Shown piece by piece: positions 37,120-50,108 of a stretch of DNA of 64,000 nt (positions are counted from its first letter, which is position 1; each line of letters opens with the position of its first letter). The notes under the pieces are model-generated. The model was not told the DNA's origin, made no database searches, and worked only from the letters and a program-made list of their open reading frames with translations. A program made the translations under genes and the position numbers. Where the stretch lies: contig JAQFVV010006271.1 of NCBI GenBank assembly GCA_028023455.1, positions 2,565,335 through 2,629,334 of the forward strand. Reading direction: 5' to 3'. The DNA is from Epiperipatus broadwayi. Its lineage: Eukaryota; Onychophora; Udeonychophora; Euonychophora; Peripatidae.

Positions 37120-37600
37120 GGAAAAGCAGTTTAATCAAGAATTTAAGAAAGCATGATGTTGAATTTGCTTTAAACTTTAATGTAAAATCATCCTATCTAT
37201 CATTGTAATTCCTCATTAAATCAATGAAAAGTGAATGGTTTTAATACTCACATTGTTTAATGTTCCTAATGATTATTTATTAGTACCTATGCTTCAATCT
37301 CAATGAAAAGTTTTCATTTATTTATTATAACAACGCATTAAAAAAAATATTTTTTTTATTTTTGGAGACTTTAATGCAGTTGTTGGCATTTTGGCCAAAC
37401 GTGAATGGAAATAATGGTATTGGTGCTATATATTGAAATGGAATAATGGAACATGGATGAATCCATATTCAAAATAATAACACTTAATAGATTATGTTAT
37501 AGTTAGGAATCAAAATGTAAATGTTTACATTAGGCGAACACAATATTACTAGATAAATCATGGATTTAAACACTCCAAGATTCAAATGATAGTTTCATTA
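37120..37600 (+). pseudogene. LINE family B endonuclease domain remnant
   Basis: Around 37350-37420 the plus strand reads FIFGDFNAVVG, the AP-endonuclease GDFN motif. It continues NGNNGIGAIY then, with breaks, LIDYVIVRNQNVNVYIR-like sequence (frames shift) and a final HGFKHSKIQMIV. This fits the EN domain of the LINE type often annotated as craniofacial development protein 2-like (GDFNA.VG, NGN..G, LLDYVIVRRRD). Upstream, STYASISM matches the VYAPT block. The endonuclease would nick the target for target-primed reverse transcription. RT of the same family type is at 43690-45230, about 6 kb further on. Confidence 0.68.
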
Positions 37601-37649
37601 TATATATATATAAATTTTCTTAATATAAGTTTTAATATATATATATATT

Positions 37650-37905
37650 GTACCGGTCAAAACATGTTTATCCATCTAACATGAGCTGAAACTCACAAAA
37701 TGTACTTCAAACCCAGTCCAGCCCAAGATTTAGGTCAGGGACCAACCTGGATTCGAACCCACTCCATAAGCTCCAGATCAAACACCTAATGAATAACATA
37801 ATAGTGATGGCACATGAGAATTAATTTTAAATCCCGGCTGACTAGGAGAGCGGAGAAGACAATGAGACATCTCTTAACTATGACTATGTTAAAATACATA
37901 TAAGC
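37650..37905 (+). repeat. Dispersed repeat (TGTACCGGTCAAAAC family), copy 1
   Basis: Starts TGTACCGGTCAAAACATGTT and aligns with 38996-39235 over about 240 bases (GGTCAAAA, AAGTACCTTGAATCCA-like, CAAGAT, GTCAGGGAC, TAATG-ATAA, GTGATG-CA, TCCCG/TCCGTCC, GGAG). The minus strand has a perfect polymerase III B box, GGGTTCGAATCC, at about 37750-37761. It could be a tRNA-related SINE or a solo LTR starting TG. Confidence 0.55.
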
Positions 37906-38995
37906 AGGCTTTACTTTTGGAAGTGGAGAAAAGAAGGAATTTGAACTACTCAGTTAAGTTAGACAATAAAATATATTTTAATATACTGACAAATTATTAT
38001 TATACATAGTTTGGGTTTGGTATAAATCTAACATTAAGAGAAAACATTTTGCTAAACTTAAGAGCATATACATAACACATTATTCCATATCACTATGCAT
38101 TCAAACTCAGGTGAACTAAACCAACTTTTAAATATATTGGTCCGAATATATAAAACTGTATCTATGAAGTATCATTTGGTGATGTAAGTCCCAAAAAAAA
38201 AATGTACATCTATATTGGGGAAAATTTTTTCAAGCTTTTATGCTTGAGATACAATACAACTTTTCCACACATATGGGTTTCCAAGAAAATATATAGCAAT
38301 GCAATACATATAAAACTTTCAAACACATCTGTTCCTACACATCGCACATACACACCTATGTACATATATACGCAGTGCTACATATACAAGTACATAGATT
38401 TTACACGCACATACATCTATATACATTACATAATACTATACACTATTGGACAAGAGAAAAAAAAACTTTGGACAAAAAGTTTAAAAAAAAAATTCATACA
38501 CGTATCAAATTCTTTACACTTTGCTTTAAAATAATCACAACATTATATACTCAATCAACAAGAAAAAAATTTCTATACAAATATTTCCATTCTTAGCAAA
38601 CATGTGAGAAAAGTAGAAAAAAAATTCTACATAACAAAATTCTGGAAGTAAAAAAAAAACTTTTACATATACATTAATATAGTAGTTCAAACTACTTTCA
38701 TATTTTATACAATCTATTTAACCATACCTGTTTTCACTTTTAATTAATCTGTTTATTAAAAAAAAAATTACAGACTATGGATGGAAAACATGGTATTCCT
38801 CTTTAATTTATTAACAAATAGTATTTGATTTTATAAAATCAATATGACACAACTAAATCATTTTATATTCTGGAAAATTATGTATATATTAAATTATATA
38901 TAGCAAATTATACACATATAGCTAATGAATTATTCAGGGTGTGGGAATAATTACAGGCCCCACGATTGGGCATCCAAACTCGGAAAAAAAATAAA
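37906..38995. other. AT-rich sequence with no gene
   Basis: Overlapping plus-strand frames at 38202-38596 come from a TACATA-rich stretch and show no domain. Nothing else is seen. Confidence 0.45.
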
Positions 38996-39235
38996 TGCAG
39001 CCTCTGTGCCGGTCAAAATCGTGTATTCATTCAACAAGACCAATAAAGCCAAGCAAAAGTACCTTGAATCCAACCATGCACAAGATACATATGTCAGGAC
39101 AAGGATGAATCCTAACCTATTTGCCTAAACTATTGCCTCTCTGACTAATGGATAATGTTTGTGATGACATTAGCAGTGCTTGGTTTTATTCCGTCCCAGC
39201 TGGAGGTCATGGTTCATGTAGAGACTCAAAATAAT
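38996..39235 (+). repeat. Dispersed repeat (TGTGCCGGTCAAAAT family), copy 2
   Basis: Diverged copy of 37650-37905 in the same orientation. The B box complement here is degraded to TGAATCCTAACC. Confidence 0.5.
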
Positions 39236-40233
39236 AAAGGGTTTATATGAAAATTTAATGATTTAATGGATTCTGACGATTGCAGAATGGTACAGATATG
39301 ATTTGATTGATTATTAATGGTTTGAACCGTAATAATGATAATTCTTTATGGCAACATTACACAGAAGTGAATTTAAATCAAAGAAATATTTAAATAAATA
39401 GAGTAATTAACCTTAGAGATTGGGAGTGATGACAAACTAAGCTTATTTAAATAATAATAATAACACAGGACTTTATTTAGAAATTTGGTTACAAAATAAG
39501 TTTTGTTTTGTTTATACAACTAGGTTTAAATTCGTTTTGATGCGGCTTTGACAAACAATGTAAAAGTTTGTTAATTGGTCAGCCAAAAACCAATCAGCAA
39601 TAAATTATTATTAGCCCTCTTCAAGATATTACAAATAAATCTGTTTTATATATGTATTACAAGATATGAAAGATGGGCATTTAAAACACTAATACATTTA
39701 AGATCATTTGGATATAATGAGTGTGGGAAGCAAAATAGTTCTTAAATAAATAATTGACAATTATACAGTCAGATTTAATTAATTACGAAATTTGTTTGTG
39801 AAGGACATGCCACCACGGCAGAGAGCATTTCAGGTGTTAAATAAAAATATAAAATGATGAAGAAGGCAATATGCTATTATAGATTACAACAAAAATAAAT
39901 GAGATCTGTTATGAAACTCTGGGTGGCTTTGCTAAAGGAAATTCCTGATATGTACAAGTAGATAAGAGAAATGTTGGCCCTCTAGCCAAAGCATGTCTCT
40001 GAATAATAATAAAATATTTTGATGTGCTGGTCTTCCCATACACATCTCAAAATTGCCATGCTTGAAAAGAATCCCTTGATATGAACTATGTCTAATTTGA
40101 GGGAGTGTGAAAGATTGGTCTGGTCATAGTTAAATTTCCGAAGGTCCTGATGAGTAAGTAGCAAAGCAAAATAATAAATGAATGGTTGTAGCTATAAAAA
40201 CATTAATGCCTTAGACATATATATATATATATT
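39236..40233. other. AT-rich sequence with no gene
   Basis: No domain in any frame. (TA)n at 40220-40233. Confidence 0.45.
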
Positions 40234-43200
40234 GTAACGTTTTCCATTTTGTTAGGCCTTTACACGCTAATATAAACTGCGCGTGAGTTGATCAAGCGAT
40301 GTCAAAAACGAAGAAAGTTGTATTTCTATTCTAAAAACACAGCTATTTTTCCTGATCAACTTCAGCCTATTAATTGTTACGAATTGTGCTATTGACAAAA
40401 TCAACTTTTAATTTTATTTAATATGGGTGCCAGAATTCCTAAGAATCTGCTGAAATATGTCGCCAGCACCTCTCGCAAGTTGTAAAACAAAAAAAAAATA
40501 AAAAGATTTTTATTATATATATATTTTTTTTAAGGGGCGGTAATTCTACCGTAATGAGAATTAATGATTTTTATGATTATTAGTCCTGGGCATATTGAAA
40601 CATATTGGCAAAGGTAACTTACGTTTAAATCTTATTACACTAAAAATAAATTTAATAATAAAAAATAATAACTATTATTAATAACGCACAAATGAGAATT
40701 GATATTAGAAATATTTTTAATTTTGACAAACTAAAATACTTCATGTTAAGTAGCTAATTAATACCTTGGAGAGAACACATTTAATTCAGGTGGGAAATAT
40801 CCAGAAAATATAAATATCAGTTAAAATAAACAAAAAGTTCTTGGTTAAATAAGAGTCTCTCATATAGAAAAATTAAAGTCACTATCGGGATTCTTTTATA
40901 CGTATATTTTTACGAGTAGTTTTAAATAGTTAACTTTGTCACAATCAGGATAATTATTCTTACCGGTAAGTTTCATGAATTCAGTAGTAGATAACTATGC
41001 ATAGTTTTTTGGTTATAATGAGCTCGGCCTTTTGGTTATTGCTTGATCTTGTGGTCCATTTCCCCAGTCAGTCACGAAGGCTTTTCCTGGTGTACATCAT
41101 TAGGTCCGATGTCTTCAGAAGCTCCGGTTCACTGCGACATGCCGAATTCCTTCAGTGAAGAGCCATCTTGGATATATTAATGTTATCCAAGACCAACTAG
41201 AGAAACAAAATGAACAAGACGTTCCTTCAACCGGATCCCTTCTTTTTATATCCAGTTTTCAGGACTTCTGTGCATGCTAGTACCATGCCTTTTTAATCTT
41301 ATCCAGTCTTTATAAATTTTATATAATACAGTCTTTATTTTCTTCAAGTTTTCGGCCATCTTTAATTAATTTGAGTATTTCTACTTTCAGCTTATCTTTT
41401 TTTACTTGCTTTTGGAATTCTTTTGTTCTCTCCAAATACTGTTATTACTAATCACATAAAAAAAAATAAGACGAATAATTCAACCCTCATTGTACGTTTT
41501 TTTTTTCAAAAAAAAATTACTCAACAAAATTTTAAATCCACTTTTATCTTTTAGTTTTTTTTTACCCAATGCCAATATATTTGTAACATATATAAATAAA
41601 CATTACAATATATAGTGTATGACTAACAAAATTAATCACTTAATTCCTGATTAAAATAATCAGCTCCCTAACATGATGGAAAGTCCCAGAGGCCTTAGGC
41701 AATTACTGGCCGGATCATAAAACATAATATAGAAAAAGGAAGTCAAGAATTAAATTTTAAAATATAAGTTGTTTTCCACACTTTAAAAATATTTCATTTA
41801 TCAATAAAATTATTAAATATTTTATGAAAGATTACAAAATAAGACTTTTAATTAACATAGAGGGGCATTAAATATCAAACTAATAAATTGTAAATCATAA
41901 TTCAACATTTTCTGACAAATAAAATATATGTATGAAATATATATACTGATAAAATTCTATGATAAATTTTACTTAATTGATTCACTAAAATTATTTATTC
42001 TTTCAGAAATAATTACAGGGCTATTTTAAATTGGAGGTAATAGTAACATACTTTTAAAATAATTTCAATCATTCAAATAAATATATATATGAGGTACAAA
42101 ACTAAATGAGCTTTCTATTAATTAATTTACGGAAGGAAGTCTTCTTATAATGATTTTTAAATTAAAAAAAAATAACAGGGGGAGGATTTAAAGTTAATAG
42201 CTCATTGAATTTTGTAGTTGGCCATTTCAGTAAGTCAAATAATCTAAACAAACCGACAAAAAATAATTTAATTTGCCACATCAAAATAATGTAAAATTTT
42301 ATAAGAATTGATATTTTAAATTGAGTAAAATTAAAAGACACATTTTAAACCAAGCTGTATAAAAATTACACAGATATATAAAATATATAAATTAATATTG
42401 ATTTAAACAAGTGAAATAAAATCAGTGGCTTGCAGCAAATTGGAGATTATAATAATATATCTATTGGCAGATGTTTCATGGCTTGACAGAGGCAGTTACA
42501 GTCAGAGTATTACAGACAGGCTCCGGCTAGATGTTGACAGCATTGGATAGCATTGATGAGCTGGTGAGACAGAGCTCTGGGAAGCACGGTCGATCTTTTA
42601 GCCAGCCATTCTTTTAGGCACGATGTCTTGTATATAGATTAATCACTTCTCTTCAGTAAACTCAACAATAATTCTCTCCTCTTATCAAAGATCCACTATT
42701 TATGTGATCTGGCTTTATCTAAAGGATTAAATCTACACTGACCTCCACCAATTGTAATTGCCCTAAGCAGTTCTGTGAGGTTAGTGCCTACTTTGGAGGG
42801 AAAATCTCTAACTCTACATGAACATGCCCCAAGGGTTGATTTGCTAATTAAAAAAAAAAAAACAACAACAAGCATATTAAGTTTATCAGTCATTGTACTA
42901 ACAAAATCTATTTAATTAAGGTTTAGATTAACAAAATGTAGGTTTTATTCAGAAAAATTTGGTACAATGACTTTCAAACATATTTGACATAAACTTAAGC
43001 AGAAATTTACAAAATATTTCTTAAAAATATTACATTGTTTAAACAATTGATTAAAAGATAAATATAAAATGTTACCCACTAATTAATTGAAGAAAATAAA
43101 CTTTAATAAAGAATTTGAAATATTTGTAACATTTTATAGATATCTAGGATTCAATTCAATTTAATAAAATAAACACAATATACATTTTTACAAATATAGA

Positions 43201-43689
43201 ATAAACAAACTATTATAAAAAGGTTAGTTTTAATTATAAAATAAGATTAATGAAATATAAAAGATTATAATATTGATTAAAATATACTACCACCTATTAT
43301 ATGATGGGTGTCAGTTAATAAAGATTGGGTTCAAACCCAGACTAGTGCTGATGACATTGGCACTAGGTGAAGCAGGAATATGTACTATATTTCCAGCTTC
43401 AATATATATATATATTAAAACTTATATTAAGAAAATTGATATATATATATTCTATAGAAGAATCTATTATTAATATTAAATTTCAAGAGTTATTAAATAC
43501 TAAAATTTTTAATTTGGATTTTCACTACTGTCATGTTAATAAAACCTGTAATTCTTTTAAGGAATGTGTGTGGATACAAGTAAAGTATTCTTAATATATT
43601 AAAAAAATCTTAACTAGTCTTTTGACAATGAACTTATTGTTAATGTTGTTATAAAAAAAATGTGACATTTTCGACTTGAAATAATAATC
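40234..43689. other. No recognised gene; unidentified GC-richer patches
   Basis: Three patches are clearly richer in G+C than the surroundings and probably belong to unidentified repeats. They are 40234-40480 (starts TGTAACG, an LTR-like start), 41030-41300 and 42420-42840. A tRNA-like GGGTTCAAACCC sits at 43327-43338 without a matching A box. The 65-codon minus frame at 42696-42893 starts with ATG and has a hydrophobic N-terminus, but overlaps an oligo-A tract and shows no domain. Confidence 0.4.
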
Positions 43690-45230
43690 AAACTTCATAT
43701 TATGGAGATTTAAAGGCAAAGGTCCAATGACAGATAAGAAGGTTTAAATTGACTGGAAGATAAAAACTGCAACAATATGATCATTCTAGATCTTTTGTGA
43801 TGCATTGAAAGTGATATAAGGCTTTGACAAAAATACCACAATAGAATGTTAAATACAGCAATGGTATTATTTTTTTATATGATGGCCATGTAAGTTTGAA
43901 TAGATGGGAAGAACATTTTTATCATCGTTAAAAATGATACATATCTTGAGTTGATAAATTGGAATAATGTATCCATTTTATCTACTCATTTAGATTTGGA
44001 CAAAATTATCTAGATTAGTGAAATATAAACAGCTTTTTGCAATCTTAAATATGAAAAGGCTGCCGATTTTGATGAAAATTCTTGGAGAAATTTTAAGTAT
44101 AATGTTGTGATGTGTTAGTTTAAAAAATATTGGACTTTTTTAGGAATATAAAAACAATGAAGTGTGCCATGTAAAATTAAGGATGATTTTATGGTTCCAA
44201 TTTTTGTAAAATAAACGGAGTGGATAAGATTGTAATAATTATCATTGAAAAGATATTTTAAAATGTTGTTGAAAAGATCATTTCCATGTCATAGATAAAT
44301 AGTACTAGATACTCTATATTCTTTTACAAAAACAAAGAGCAATATAAAAATAGACTTTATTGGCAGATAAATGTAAGAAAAGGGTTAGAACAAAGAGGTG
44401 GTTTACATTTTGCTTTTTTTGATTTTGTACAGATATTTGATTCAGTTAATAGAACAGGTTTATGATACTGTTTGATATTAAATGGTGGCAACCAAAATTT
44501 ATCCATATTTCAGATTTTAATCTAAGAAATGAGAGGATATATTATTGCTACAGATAAAATGTATGAGGGATTTGAAATGAAAACTGAAAATAAACAATGA
44601 TGTATACCGGTTACAGTATTATTTGGAATTTTTTATGTCAAGTGCTTTTGTAATTGGTTTTTAAATAGCTTAGTCAAATACGATCAGAATGCAATTCAGG
44701 TTTGATGATGAATTTTTTAATTGGAATTTGTTAAAATTGAAAAGAATAATTTCTTTTTTTTTGGATTCTGGATTTATTGTATGATGATGATTGGGATATT
44801 TTTACCAATTCAAAAAACAATTTAGTGATGGAAGAAAAATCCCCAGAAATGTTTAACATGGATAGTTAACAATTTGAGATTATAAATTAGTTTAATTACA
44901 TTGACTAGTTTTTAAGTAAAAAAACATGGATTTAGAGGTTGAGATACAATACAGACTTCAATGTGCTGCTGTTGCTTTTCGAAAACCATAGACATTTTGT
45001 CATTGGGAGATAATTACAGCAATTAAGTTAGTTAAGTATAGATCAATTATATTACATAATTTATTACATGAAAGTAAGTCTTTGACATACATCTACACAA
45101 TATAAAGGCATTGGAAAAGTTTTAATTAAGAATGGTCTGTAAATTTTTAAATGTACCAATGACAAGATCATTAAACCAGATCAATATATTCATCAATTAT
45201 CTGGATGTGATATTATACAATTCATTATTA
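43690..45230 (+). pseudogene. LINE family B reverse transcriptase remnant
   Basis: Frames are broken but the RT blocks are in order on the plus strand: AFCNLKYEKAADFDE near 44030 (AI..L..GKAPG.D), FMVPIFVK near 44190 (IVPIFKKGD), FFDFVQIFDSVNRTGL near 44430 (first catalytic Asp, FD.VNR), MYEGFEMKTENK near 44560, then TVLFGIFYVKCF near 44620 (where GV.QGC.LAP.LF would lie), IQVRFDDEFFNWN near 44690 and LLYDDDWDIFTN near 44775 (the DD motif). This is the craniofacial development protein 2-like LINE family; the endonuclease at 37120-37600 fits the same family. Heavily mutated and inactive. Confidence 0.75.
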
Positions 45231-45232
45231 AT

Positions 45233-45421
45233 AATATTTAAACAGCATTAAACTGTTGCACATGCACTTTGGTTTTTAAATATAAAATGAATGAATACTA
45301 ACACTTCAACCACATGATTCTTTTCCAAAGACTTTATCATGTGGTTGAAGTGTTAGTATTCATTCATTTTATATTTAAAATCCAAAGCCATGTGCAACAG
45401 TTTAAAGCTGTTTAAATATTA
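45233..45421. repeat. Palindrome with 85-bp arms
   Basis: Left arm 45233-45317 and right arm 45337-45421 are near-perfect reverse complements (ATATTTAAACAGC, AACTGTTGCACATG, AATATAAAATGAATGAATAC, TAACACTTCAACCACATGA). The spacer of about 19 bases contains TTTTCCAAAGACTT. Confidence 0.88.
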
Positions 45422-45655
45422 TTTTTTATAAAAAAAAACATCTCACTATATAAAATAATTGACTTATTTACATACATTTAATTTCAAACAGGAATGACGT
45501 ATCGAAAATTCTAATAAATTTCACCAGCGTCATTCATTCAAGCATGTAAAAGTAATTTAAAGTGATTATTTAATAACTTCATGCTTTCACTTTCAAACAC
45601 TTAAGATTCGCCCATACAAAAGTGTTTGGGTTCGAAAAGATAGATGGTCATTCTA

Positions 45656-45806
45656 TCTTTTCCAAAGACTTTATGATGTGGTTGAAGTGTTAGTATTCAT
45701 TCATTTTATATTTAAAATACAAAGCGCATGTGCAACAGTTTAATGCTGTTTAAATATTATTGTTTATAAAAAACATGACGCTATATAAAATAATTGACTT
45801 ATTTAC
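45656..45806 (+). repeat. Third, direct copy of the palindrome's right arm
   Basis: Matches 45320-45472 nearly base for base: TTTTCCAAAGACTTTAT, GTGGTTGAAGTGTTAGTATT, GTGCAACAGTTTAA, and on to CTATATAAAATAATTGACTT. The copies are 336 bases apart. Confidence 0.88.
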
Positions 45807-47236
45807 AATTCATTATTGTAAAATAACATCATTTTTGGATTGGACATATGACCAAATGATGCAAGACTACCTAAAGAAGTGTTTTATGATAAACAGGAGC
45901 ACACTTTTTATGAGAGAGGTAGATATTATCTATGTTAGAAGAATGACGTGAAAGACATTCTAAAGAAATACAATGCCAATTATTTTCAATGAGAATATGT
46001 TACATAAAACAAAATATATTGGAGAGTAACAATTGGATAACAATTGGACAAAGTATTAAAGAAATTAAAAGACAGAGACATAAAATATCAACTAAACAAA
46101 AAAATAGAATCGATACCTTTTCTAAGTAAATATTTTTGTGCTACATTCATCAAACTCATTTTTAGAGCAGTTTTTCCCCTCTCTCTTTTTGGAGTTAGAA
46201 TGATGATAATTATTAAGAAATGACTGCTTATTATTATTGATATAAGACAGAAACGATTGCAATATATTTTGTATCAATAGAAATTATAAACAAAATTATT
46301 ATTAATAAAATTAATATTGTATTCAAGTTCAAAGTATGCAAATAATTTATTTTATGAATATTAAAAAAACAAAAACAATAAGTATTATCTTACTATATTA
46401 TTTTGAAAATTTTTATTAATTAATAAAAAAGAAAAAAAATATTTTATTTTTAATCCATTTGCTTATTCATGTGGATTGATATAAATCCTGACTCATATGT
46501 TGTGTTAGTATATTATTATTAATTGAAAAAAAAAAATTAACTTTTTATTATCTATCTGAATAATTTTGTCAGGCAGCAAAAAATACTAAAATATATATGG
46601 TTTCAGAAGAACAAAAAGTTAAGCTTTATTGTATCAACAACAAAACCCCATGTTCATATTTTATGTCTTACACAATAACAAATATCATCAATGCTCTCCG
46701 TATTTTGCAAAGGTCACTAAGTAATGCCTTCATCATTTAACATTTATAAAAATCAAATGCATGTGAGTTGAAATCTGTCAATAATTATCTGCGTTGTTTA
46801 ACTAAAAACATTTAAGATTATCTTTATACGTGCCCGTTAGAAGTTGACTGGCATTTACCAAGAATCCAAATTTATGAGTTATGCAATATTCAGCATTATT
46901 TTGAATACAATATTAATATATTTAAAAAAATGATTTGAAGAAATACATTCACTTTAATTCAACTAAAAGAGGCAATTTCATTCAGCTTAGGAAACATTGT
47001 TGGATATGCATTTGGTTAGTAATAATACAAATAGTAGCATCATTGACGGGAATAAACTAGTAGAAAAAAAAAAACTCTAAAATGAATACTTCCATGAAAT
47101 ATCAATTTACTGTTAAAAACTTTACAATTTTTAAAAGTTACAAATTTACAGAATATAACATCAAATATGTGAGACTCCCTGAGAGTTTGTGATAATTTTA
47201 AAATCACTATTGGGAATTGCAAATATGTATTGGTAA
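45807..47236. other. AT-rich sequence with no gene
   Basis: No domain or repeat recognised. Confidence 0.45.
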
Positions 47237-47346
47237 TTTTTTTTTTCATATGTCAAAGCATCAGCCAGAAGCGAACCCGCGACATCCATCTGCAAATAAC
47301 TGCTTGTTTGCAAGGCGACTGCGCTAACCTATCGGCTATCAACGCT
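47237..47346 (-). repeat. tRNA-derived SINE, copy 2
   Basis: Minus strand: GCGTTGATAGCCGATAGGTT (A box region TAGCCGATAGG), GGGTTCGCTTC (B box), then a GATGCTTTGACATATG spacer and an A run. The spacer and tail match the SINE at 26776-26872, so the two are one family. Head length and the oligo-A end argue against a working tRNA. Confidence 0.72.
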
Positions 47347-48513
47347 TTAATTTACTTTTTTTACACTTTCGATACCATTATAGAAATTGTCAGCAATAGT
47401 TTCATTGTGTCTCATATATTTGGCATTATATTTGCAAATTTTTAACTTTTATAAAATATAAAGCTTCTAACAATTAATTGACATTTTCTGGAAGTAAATT
47501 GTTTAGAGATTAAATTTCTTCTAATAGTTTGTTCCCATTATTGATACTACTACTTTCATTATTAAGAACGGAATGCAAATCAACTTTTCTATAAATTCCC
47601 ATACAGACTTCATATTAAAATCAACACACATAATTTATATAGAACTTTAAATCCAAATAATTAAAAAGGAATGATAAACAAGATGGATTTAAAATATTTT
47701 AAGAGTACTTATTGCACAAAATTATTAAATTAAACACCCTTCAAAAGTATGTATATATAAATTTCATTCTTAATCAATTTACAATAAATAAGACGATTGT
47801 TTTTAAATATTTTTTAAAACCTAATCACTAGAATAATGATAATAATATACGTACTTCCTGTGTTCATATGGCCAAGTCCTGCTAATAGGGAACTTAAATC
47901 CTGTGCGTTGATATAATATAAAAAAATTGACAGGTGGATAAGAATGCTTGTCTTCATTTGAATTCAACTATCACTTACAAGCAAAGCTCTGATTAAATTT
48001 ATTAAGTAAAACGTTATAATTAGTGAATTTAAAACATTTCTTAAATATTGTTCGCTTAAAAATAAGAAATAAAAAAGATGAAAATACTTGAAGAATAATG
48101 CTTTTGATTTCACTTTCAATATTCTTCAAGCGTGTAATGTGTCAACATTATATACATTCCGCAAAGAAAAAAACAACAACTTATATATGCTGCATTATTG
48201 CTTGTAATTTATCAACTTTAAACTTAAAAAAAAAAAAAATTAACTCAAGTATAAAATTACCGTATCATAAAGTATCCATATTTCAGTTAAGTATTATTAT
48301 ACTAATAATAATTACAATAAAATGAAATTATTTAAATAAAGTATTAGGTATATATATATATATTATAGCTAAGCAAAATCCCACCTAATACTAGATCCTA
48401 TTAAAACATGCAACTGCATAAAAGGAACATTTTAATATAAACTGACTATTAAAAACTACACACTCGTACATTTTTAAAAAAGTGTATTTTAATGATTTTA
48501 AATTTGTTTTTAG
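47347..48513. other. AT-rich sequence with no gene
   Basis: No domain or repeat recognised. (TA)n at 48349-48365. Confidence 0.45.
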
Positions 48514-48597
48514 TAATTGTGTCTATTCGAAATTGCTAAAAGAAACATAAAAATATTTAAAAGGCACTTCTCACCAGGTTTGCTTAAATGCATAACG

Positions 48598-48758
48598 ATG
48601 ACAATTTTAGTAGTTTCCTTTCTCGTTGTATGGAACTTGGAAAATATTTTCATATCTTTTTCGGCGGAGATCCAAATTTCAGATTACGAACATGTTAGAC
48701 AAATCGCTATTTGTGATCCAAGAAGCTTTTGTATAAGTATAAACAAATTCATATATAT
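48598..48758 (+). CDS. Possible first coding exon of an unidentified membrane protein
   Basis: The frame is open from just after a TAA at 48514-48516. The first ATG in it is 48598-48600. From there MTILVVSFLVVWNLENIFIS forms a hydrophobic signal-anchor-like segment, followed by a polar stretch with two cysteines (ICDPRSFC). The frame runs into a consensus splice donor, GTAAGT, at 48759, where the in-frame stop is the TAA of the donor itself. Base composition is less AT-skewed than the flanks. The layout would suit the start of a type II membrane protein such as a Golgi enzyme, but I recognise no family and no second exon. The frame could be chance. Confidence 0.2.
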
Positions 48759-50108
48759 GTAAGTGTCTACTATTAACATATAATTTTTTATTAGCATAAA
48801 GATGATGTGACTGGACAATAGTATAGTGCCACAAATTTCAACATTGGATTATCATACTTCTTTCTCCCACATGCATTATTTTTTTTGTATATAATTAAAT
48901 CCTTCAGTCAGCTATTCATTTTAAAAATATATGAATAAAAATATTTGAAAAAAATGTCTATCCTATATTTCATACCAAGTTATTCTTCTTCCGTTGTTCC
49001 ATAATATATTTTATATATGTTATAATCATATGTTTTACTCATATAGAATAATAAAAAATATTGCAGATATTCCAATAATATTTTAAGATGCTTTTATTTC
49101 ATATTGGCAGCACATAATAATTGCTTATTAGGTAAAAATATAGAATCCCATTGGAATATTTTCTTGCAGATGGAAGGCCTATTCATCTGCTTTTCCCTCC
49201 TACAAAAATATTCTGAAGATCCTGATATGATCTGCGGCAATAATTTTAAGCAAAGTTGCAAAATATTATTTTTAAGTCTGCTAATTTTTTTTTTTTTCAG
49301 AACTATATAAACTCATAAAGTTCCGTTTAAGACAACAATATTCTAATTTATAAAAATACCAAAGTTAATATGTCGATGATAATTGTAAAAAATCATTGTT
49401 ATCTATTCCAGAAGTAGTTTCTAAATTTTTATTTGGTGAGTTATTTTTATTGAAATGAGTTTAGACAAACAATGTGAATCATTTGTGCTGAAGAGGAAAA
49501 GTGAAAGGTATTAAGAACTAATATTTATCCTTTTGATTTTAATAATTTATTCTAAGAATTTGACCCAGTTTTGAGAACATTTGAAGCAATGTTTTTGAAA
49601 GTAATCCGAGTTCCATGAAAATTAATTCTATTATATATTTTTATACATAATAATAAAAGAAAAAGTCTTACTACTCGTGGTAGAAAATATAAAATTCTTA
49701 AAATAAAAACTAGTATTAAATAAATATACAGAATTTGCACTAGCTTCAACTTTATTTTTCACTTTTTATGACTGTAGCTTTTGTATATAAACCTTCATGA
49801 AGCAGTATAAGTTTGATGGTGAGGTTTTATTATAAATCAATTAAAAGCAAAAAAAAGTCATTTTATTGTTTATTGCAATTACAATATGCTATTTATTAAG
49901 CTGCAATTGCAAATGCCATTTTTTAATGTTTTCAATATAGTCTATAAAAATAATTTAATTATTGATATTCCAATAACTCAAATTTTCTAGTCATTGAAAA
50001 ACCATATTTAAATTTTTTTTTACCTTGTATGTTTATTAGGTTAAAAATGTGCTATATATAAAAATTAGTAATCAATGTCTGTATTCCAATTATAAACAAA
50101 CATATACA
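48759..50108. other. AT-rich sequence with no gene
   Basis: A weak acceptor-like TTTCTTGCAG at 49161-49170 precedes an open stretch (49171-49310) with no recognisable domain. Nothing else is supported. Confidence 0.4.

Noticed and set aside
38202-38596. 110-codon frame in the TACATA-rich region
   Set aside because: Two overlapping frames of equal quality and low-complexity sequence; no domain.
40149-40170. CTGATGAG on the plus strand as a hammerhead
   Set aside because: No following stem or GAAAC.
42696-42893. Secreted small protein from a hydrophobic N-terminus
   Set aside because: The start region is an oligo-A/T run inside an apparent repeat; no family and no splice context.
43327-43338. 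tRNA gene suggested by GGGTTCAAACCC
   Set aside because: The motif is itself palindromic, and no A box or acceptor stem is found at the right distance on either strand.
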